A stretch of DNA of 18,903 nt, from NCBI GenBank assembly GCA_949840605.1, contig CATKXN010000043.1:1-18903 (forward strand), given 5' to 3'. Position numbers and translations under genes: made by a program. Shown here one piece after another: positions 15,666 through 18,903 of this stretch. Under the pieces are notes generated by a model that worked only from the letters and a program-made list of their open reading frames with translations, searched no databases and was not told the origin of the DNA. The DNA comes from an uncultured Alistipes sp. Its GTDB lineage: Bacteria > Bacteroidota > Bacteroidia > Bacteroidales > Rikenellaceae. The first letter of the stretch is position 1, and every line of letters begins with the position of its first letter.

Positions 15666-15700
15666 GGGTCCGGCCCGTGACGGGTGCGGACCCTTTTTTT
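15666..15700 (+). terminator. Intrinsic terminator after the transporter gene
   Basis: A 7-bp GC-rich stem (GGGTCCG, CGGACCC) has a second small stem inside (CCCGT, GA, CGGG) and is followed by seven T. The T-run overlaps the TTTG box of the next promoter. Confidence 0.9.
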
Positions 15701-15729
15701 GCGATATATGAAAAGTTTTCTTACCTTTG
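15698..15729 (+). promoter_or_regulatory. Promoter of the DeoR-family regulator gene
   Basis: TTTG (15698-15701), 20 bp, then TACCTTTG (15722-15729), an exact match. The -33 box is the end of the preceding terminator T-run. Confidence 0.7.
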
Positions 15730-15735
15730 GCGCCG

Positions 15736-15845
15736 GCGCCGGAACGGCGCTTTCAGGGGACGGGAGGTTCTGCCGAACCGCATGCAATTCGGTTTTGACC
15801 CCGTCCGGGATTTTTGTACAATGACACGTTAAATCTTCGACCGAT
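15736..15845 (+). promoter_or_regulatory. Structured 5' leader of the DeoR-family gene
   Basis: About 110 bases between the predicted transcript start and ATG 15846 contain a perfect 6-bp GC hairpin (GCGCCG, GAA, CGGCGC, 15736-15750). A larger stem follows (GGACGGG at 15758-15764 with CCCGTCC at 15800-15806), enclosing CCGAA/TTCGG, and then GGGATTTTTG. The second hairpin plus T-run resembles a weak terminator. No short reading frame stands out, and no known riboswitch was recognised. Confidence 0.4.
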
Positions 15846-16619
15846 ATGCTGAGCATCGCCGAACGGCACAAATACATCCTCGACAACCTGAACAAATACG
15901 GGTTCGTCCGGATCACCGACGTGGCCAATGAACTGGGCGTTACGAAGGTGACGATCCGCAAGGACATCAAGATTCTCGAGAGCAAGGGCTTATTATATAA
16001 GGTGCACGGCAGCGCCCGTCCGGCCAATCCCCATGTCGCGGACCTCGACGTGCACGTGAAGGACAACATCAACCGCGACGCCAAACGGCGCATCGCGCAG
16101 CGGGCGGCGGAGATGCTCGGCGACGCCGATTCGATCATCGTGGCCTCGGGCTCCACGGTCTACGCCTTCGCCGAGGAGATCAAGATGCGCTCGTGGCACC
16201 ACCTGAACATCGTCACGCCGTTCCTGCGGCTGGGCGTGCTGCTCAACGAATCGGAGAACGTCGCCGTTGTGCAGCTGGGCGGCACGGTCCACAAGAAGTC
16301 GCTGTCGGTGCTGGGCGAGGAGGCTGCGCGCGAACTGGACGACTGCATCTGCTCGAAGGTCTTCTTCGGGGTGGACGGCATCGACCTCGAACACGGCATC
16401 ACGACCTCGACGATCGACGAGGCGAAGCTCACGCGGCGGATGATGCGCGCGGCGTCGCAGGTGGTCGTGCTGGCCGATTCGTCGAAATTCGGGCAGCGGG
16501 GCTTCGGCCGCATCTGCGCGCTGGAGGACATCGACGTGATCGTCACCGACGGGGGCATTCCCGAACAAATGGTCTCGATCATCGAGGAGGCGGGCGTCGA
16601 CCTGATTATCGCGAAGTAG
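15846..16619 (+). CDS. DeoR/GlpR-family transcriptional regulator
   Basis: 257 residues, standard for the family. The N-terminal helix-turn-helix spans about 20-50 (FVRITDVANELGVTKVTIRK, then DIKILESKGLL). The C-terminal sugar-phosphate sensing domain has ASGSTVYAFAEEI, VQLGGTVHKKSLSVLG, VFFGVDGIDLEHGITTS and the late VVVLADSSKFGQRGF. Such repressors release DNA when they bind a phosphorylated sugar or glycerol phosphate. Its position beside the glycerol-1-phosphate dehydrogenase and OPA transporter genes suggests it controls them. I could not find one inverted repeat common to the three promoters, so this is inference from gene order. Confidence 0.88.
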   Translation: MLSIAERHKYILDNLNKYGFVRITDVANELGVTKVTIRKDIKILESKGLLYKVHGSARPANPHVADLDVHVKDNINRDAKRRIAQRAAEMLGDADSIIVASGSTVYAFAEEIKMRSWHHLNIVTPFLRLGVLLNESENVAVVQLGGTVHKKSLSVLGEEAARELDDCICSKVFFGVDGIDLEHGITTSTIDEAKLTRRMMRAASQVVVLADSSKFGQRGFGRICALEDIDVIVTDGGIPEQMVSIIEEAGVDLIIAK

Positions 16620-16676
16620 CCCGGGGCGGCCGACGGACGGTTGTGCGGCGATTGTTGAAAAATTTTTCCGGAAAAG

Positions 16677-16709
16677 TTTTGCAGGGGCGGCGAAAAACCC
16701 CTATCTTTG
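16677..16709 (+). promoter_or_regulatory. Promoter of the pyrC leader
   Basis: TTTTG (16677-16681), 20 bp, then TATCTTTG (16702-16709), both consensus. Directly upstream are two interlocking 12-bp palindromes (16657-16668 and 16664-16675). Predicted start is about 16716, so the leader to pyrC is about 167 bases. Confidence 0.75.
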
Positions 16710-16737
16710 CACACAATTACAGCGACACCTGAGTCCT

Positions 16738-16845
16738 ATGAATTGCAAACCCAACATAGCATCGGCGCAAGTATTCTGGCAGCAGGATTACTGGTCGGGT
16801 TTCCAGTCTCCGACGGATTCGGGCATTATTGTTTTATTAGGGTAA
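16738..16845 (+). CDS. Putative 35-residue leader peptide of the pyr operon
   Basis: An ATG about 22 bases after the predicted transcript start opens 35 codons ending in TAA at 16843-16845. The peptide begins MNCKPNIASA, has an aromatic/Gln-rich middle (FWQQDYWSGFQ) and ends hydrophobic (GIIVLLG). The last codons are U-rich (10 of 15 bases at 16825-16839), and the stop codon lies inside the terminator stem at 16838-16862. This is how coupled translation controls pyrBI attenuation in enterobacteria: low UTP slows polymerase in the U-rich tract, and the ribosome then prevents the hairpin. No clear ribosome site is seen, which is normal for Bacteroidetes. Translation itself is unproven. Confidence 0.45.
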   Translation: MNCKPNIASAQVFWQQDYWSGFQSPTDSGIIVLLG

Positions 16846-16869
16846 CTGTTTCGGTTGCCCTATTTTTTT
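16838..16869 (+). terminator. Intrinsic terminator (attenuator) before pyrC
   Basis: A 9-bp stem (TAGGGTAAC with GTTGCCCTA, one G-U pair, loop of 7) is followed by TTTTTTT at 16863-16869. It lies between the promoter and pyrC, 13 bases before the pyrC ATG, so it can only make sense as a regulated terminator in the leader. Confidence 0.75.
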
Positions 16870-16882
16870 GTGCTCGTACAAG

Positions 16883-18163
16883 ATGAAAACGTATTATATC
16901 AACGCGACGATCTACCGCGGGGGGCGGTTCGAAACGGGCCGTCTCGCCGTCGAGGAGGGGCGTGTGGCCGCGGCCGGGGAGCCGCAGCCGGGCGACCGGA
17001 TCGTGGACCTCGGGGGACTGTACCTCGTGCCGGGACTGGTCGACGTGCACGTCCACCTGCGCGAGCCGGGTTTCCCGCAGAAGGAGACCATAGCCACCGG
17101 TACGGCCGCGGCGGCCCGCGGAGGGTATACCACGGTCTGCTCGATGCCCAACCTTTGCCCTGCGCCCGATACGCCGGCAGCGCTCGGCGAGCAGCTGGCG
17201 ATCATCCGCCGCGATGCTGCGGTGCGCGTGAAGCCATACGGCACGATCACGATGGGGCAGCGCGGCTGCGGCGAGCTGGTCGATTTCGCGGCCCTGGCTC
17301 CGGAGGTGGTCGGATTCTCCGACGACGGCCGCGGCGTGCAGTCGGACGAACTGATGGAGGAGGCGATGCGCCGGGCCGCGGCGGTCGGCAAGCCCATCGT
17401 GGCCCACTGCGAGGTCGACGACCTGCTGCGCGGGGGATATATTCACGACGGGGTGTACTGCCGCGAACACGGACACCGGGGCATCTGCTCGGAGAGCGAG
17501 TGGCGGCAGGTTGCGCGCGACATCGCGCTGGCCGAAAAGACCGGCTGCCAGTACCACGTCTGCCACGTCTCCACGAAGGAGAGCGTCGAGCTGGTGCGGC
17601 AGGCGAAGGCGCGGGGACTGCGGGTGAGCTGCGAGACTGCGCCGCACTACCTGCTGCTGTGCGACGAGGATTTGCAGGAGGAGGGACGCTTCAAGATGAA
17701 TCCCCCGCTCCGGAGCCGCGCCGACCGCGAGGCGCTCCTTGCGGGCATCGCGGACGGCACGATCGAGGTCGTGGCCACGGACCATGCGCCCCACACCGCC
17801 GTGGAGAAGTCGCGCGGGCTGGCCGGGAGCGCCATGGGCATCGTGGGGCTGGAAACCGCCTTTCCGCTGCTGTATAAATACCTGGTGCTGCCGGGCGTGA
17901 TCACCCTCGAACGGCTCCTCGGCCTGATGTCGGAAAATCCCCGGCGTCTCTTCGGGCTCGAAGGGGGCGTGGAGGAGGGCGACCGGGCCGATTTCACGGT
18001 GCTGGACCTCGGGGCGCAGTACCGGGTCGATCCCGAAACGTTCCTTTCGAAAGGGCGTGCCACGCCCTTCGCCGGATGGGAGGTGCAGGGCCGCGCCGTG
18101 CTGACGGTGGTGGACGGCAGGGAGGTTCATTCCGAGCGAACGGAAGTGAGCGCGGGAATCTGA
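16883..18163 (+). CDS. pyrC: Dihydroorotase (class I type)
   Basis: 426 residues. The enzyme closes N-carbamoyl-aspartate to dihydroorotate, the third step of pyrimidine synthesis. Metal ligands are His56 and His58 in DVHVHLREP, an Asp in FSDDG (147-148), His175 in VAHCE, His228 in CHVS and Asp300 in ATDHAPH. Length and the HVHLREPG and MNPPLR (272-277) motifs fit the class I enzymes of Bacillus type rather than short E. coli PyrC. I chose ATG 16883; an in-frame TTG at 16868 falls in the T-run of the attenuator and is unlikely. Downstream is carA, also of the pathway. Control is likely by the attenuator at 16838-16869. Confidence 0.93.
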   Translation: MKTYYINATIYRGGRFETGRLAVEEGRVAAAGEPQPGDRIVDLGGLYLVPGLVDVHVHLREPGFPQKETIATGTAAAARGGYTTVCSMPNLCPAPDTPAALGEQLAIIRRDAAVRVKPYGTITMGQRGCGELVDFAALAPEVVGFSDDGRGVQSDELMEEAMRRAAAVGKPIVAHCEVDDLLRGGYIHDGVYCREHGHRGICSESEWRQVARDIALAEKTGCQYHVCHVSTKESVELVRQAKARGLRVSCETAPHYLLLCDEDLQEEGRFKMNPPLRSRADREALLAGIADGTIEVVATDHAPHTAVEKSRGLAGSAMGIVGLETAFPLLYKYLVLPGVITLERLLGLMSENPRRLFGLEGGVEEGDRADFTVLDLGAQYRVDPETFLSKGRATPFAGWEVQGRAVLTVVDGREVHSERTEVSAGI

Positions 18164-18195
18164 CGGAGACGCTGTAAGGTTACAACTTCCGGGCA

Positions 18196-18227
18196 GATTG
18201 CCACGTCGCTACGCTCCTCGCAATGAC
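18196..18227. repeat. Dispersed palindromic repeat between pyrC and carA
   Basis: GATTGC at one end and GCAATG at the other flank a GC-rich core (CACGTCGCTACGCTCCTC). On the minus strand it reads CATTGCGAGGAGCGTAGCGA, the widely scattered intergenic repeat whose false translation is HCEERSD. Only one copy lies in this window. It occupies the middle of the 146-base gap between pyrC and carA, in which no consensus promoter is seen. Confidence 0.7.
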
Positions 18228-18309
18228 GGGGAGAGTTGAAAGATGAAACGGTATGGTGGATGGATTTCCTGCCCGATAAACACGCAACTACGAAATCAAA
18301 CAGATAAGG

Positions 18310-18903
18310 ATGAAAGCATTTACGAAAAAAATTGTCTTGGAGAACGGCCGAGAATTCTACGGCTACGGTTTCGGAGCCGACCGCGAGGCCATCAACGAGA
18401 TCGTCTTCAACACCTCGATGGTGGGGTATCAGGAGATCATGTCTGACCCGTCGTACACCGACCAGATGGTGGTGATGACCTACCCGCTGATCGGCAACTA
18501 CGGCATGGCCGACGAGGATTACGAAACCAAAACGCCGACCATCGGCGGCATGATCGTCCGCGAGTACAACGACTCGCCGTCGAACTTCCGCTACACGAAG
18601 ACGCTGAACGAGGTTTTCGAGGAGCATGACATTCCGGCCATCTGGGGCGTCGACACCCGCGCCCTGACGCGCATCATCCGCGACGAGGGCACCCAGAAAG
18701 TGATCGTCACCGACGCCGCGACGCCCCGCGAGGAGGCCCTGCGCAAGCTGCAGGAGTATGTCATGCCGCACGACATGGTTTCGCGCGTAAGCTGCAAGAA
18801 GCGCTGGATGTCGCGCGTCCCCAACCACAAATACGACGTGGTGGCCGTCGACTGCGGCATCAAGTACAATATCATCCGTCTGCTGAACCGCGTGGGCTGC
18901 AAC
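18310..18903 (+). CDS. carA: Carbamoyl-phosphate synthase small subunit, N-terminal part
   Basis: 198 codons are visible from ATG 18310, and the frame is open to the window end. CarA supplies ammonia from glutamine to CarB to make carbamoyl phosphate for pyrimidines and arginine. The small-chain N-terminal domain is clear: LENGREFYGYGFGA, VFNTSMVGYQEIMSDPSY, MTYPLIGNYG, GVDTRALTRIIRDEGT. The glutamine amidotransferase domain begins at YDVVAVDCGIKYNIIRLL near residue 178; its catalytic Cys lies beyond the window. It follows pyrC in the same direction with no visible promoter between, so it is probably cotranscribed. AAGG is directly at the start codon. Confidence 0.95.
   Translation, partial: MKAFTKKIVLENGREFYGYGFGADREAINEIVFNTSMVGYQEIMSDPSYTDQMVVMTYPLIGNYGMADEDYETKTPTIGGMIVREYNDSPSNFRYTKTLNEVFEEHDIPAIWGVDTRALTRIIRDEGTQKVIVTDAATPREEALRKLQEYVMPHDMVSRVSCKKRWMSRVPNHKYDVVAVDCGIKYNIIRLLNRVGCN

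Noticed and set aside
18127..18828. A 233-codon minus-strand frame opposite carA containing HCEERSDVAI.
   Set aside because: carA is unmistakable on the plus strand, and that peptide is the well-known false translation of the dispersed repeat.
1..18903. Mobile element, phage, CRISPR or defence island.
   Set aside because: No transposase, integrase, repeat array or defence domain was found, and coding composition is even across the window.

Overview
The window is GC-rich coding DNA from a Bacteroidetes bacterium, most likely Alistipes or a close relative in Rikenellaceae; the genus is an inference. The main clue is the promoters. Nine sites before genes or leaders carry the Bacteroidetes -7 consensus TAnnTTTG exactly, about half of them with a TTG-type -33 box 19-20 bp upstream, and Shine-Dalgarno sites are mostly weak. 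The gene content also fits a gut Bacteroidetes: AsmA, a LysO-type exporter, secreted sialate O-acetylesterases, glycerol-1-phosphate dehydrogenase and an OPA transporter.

Layout. 1-2741: 3' part of an AsmA-family gene, then lysO, ending at a terminator shared with the convergent unit. 2733-3931 (minus): a four-frame unit for a 2TM protein, a membrane protein split in two by an in-frame TAG, and a small winged-helix regulator. 4106-6990 (plus): two tandem paralogous secreted sialate O-acetylesterases. 6975-7283 (minus): a small GNAT-like protein. 7298-8386 (plus): mutY. 8362-10172 (minus): a ZIP metal transporter and a Na+/Ca2+ exchanger in one operon, preceded by a 286-bp gap with several hairpins and a possible small RNA. 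10335-12511 (minus): a secreted metallophosphoesterase and a NagD-like HAD phosphatase. 12582-16619 (plus): glycerol-1-phosphate dehydrogenase, a GlpT-like organophosphate transporter and a DeoR/GlpR regulator, each with its own promoter. 16677-18903 (plus): dihydroorotase (pyrC) and the start of carA, behind a leader that looks like an attenuator.

How the parts work together. The last block is pyrimidine biosynthesis. Its leader has a consensus promoter, a 35-codon reading frame, a U-rich tract and an intrinsic terminator whose stem contains the frame's stop codon. This is the architecture of UTP-sensing attenuation known from enterobacterial pyrBI, and it is the strongest candidate here for an undescribed regulatory system. 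The dehydrogenase/transporter/DeoR block suggests a glycerol-phosphate locus with a local regulator. The other points worth checking are the TAG-split membrane gene, the candidate small RNA upstream of the ZIP transporter, the structured leader of the DeoR gene and a dispersed repeat between pyrC and carA. I saw no tRNA, rRNA, CRISPR array, insertion sequence or phage genes, and no intergenic stretch exceeds 300 bases.
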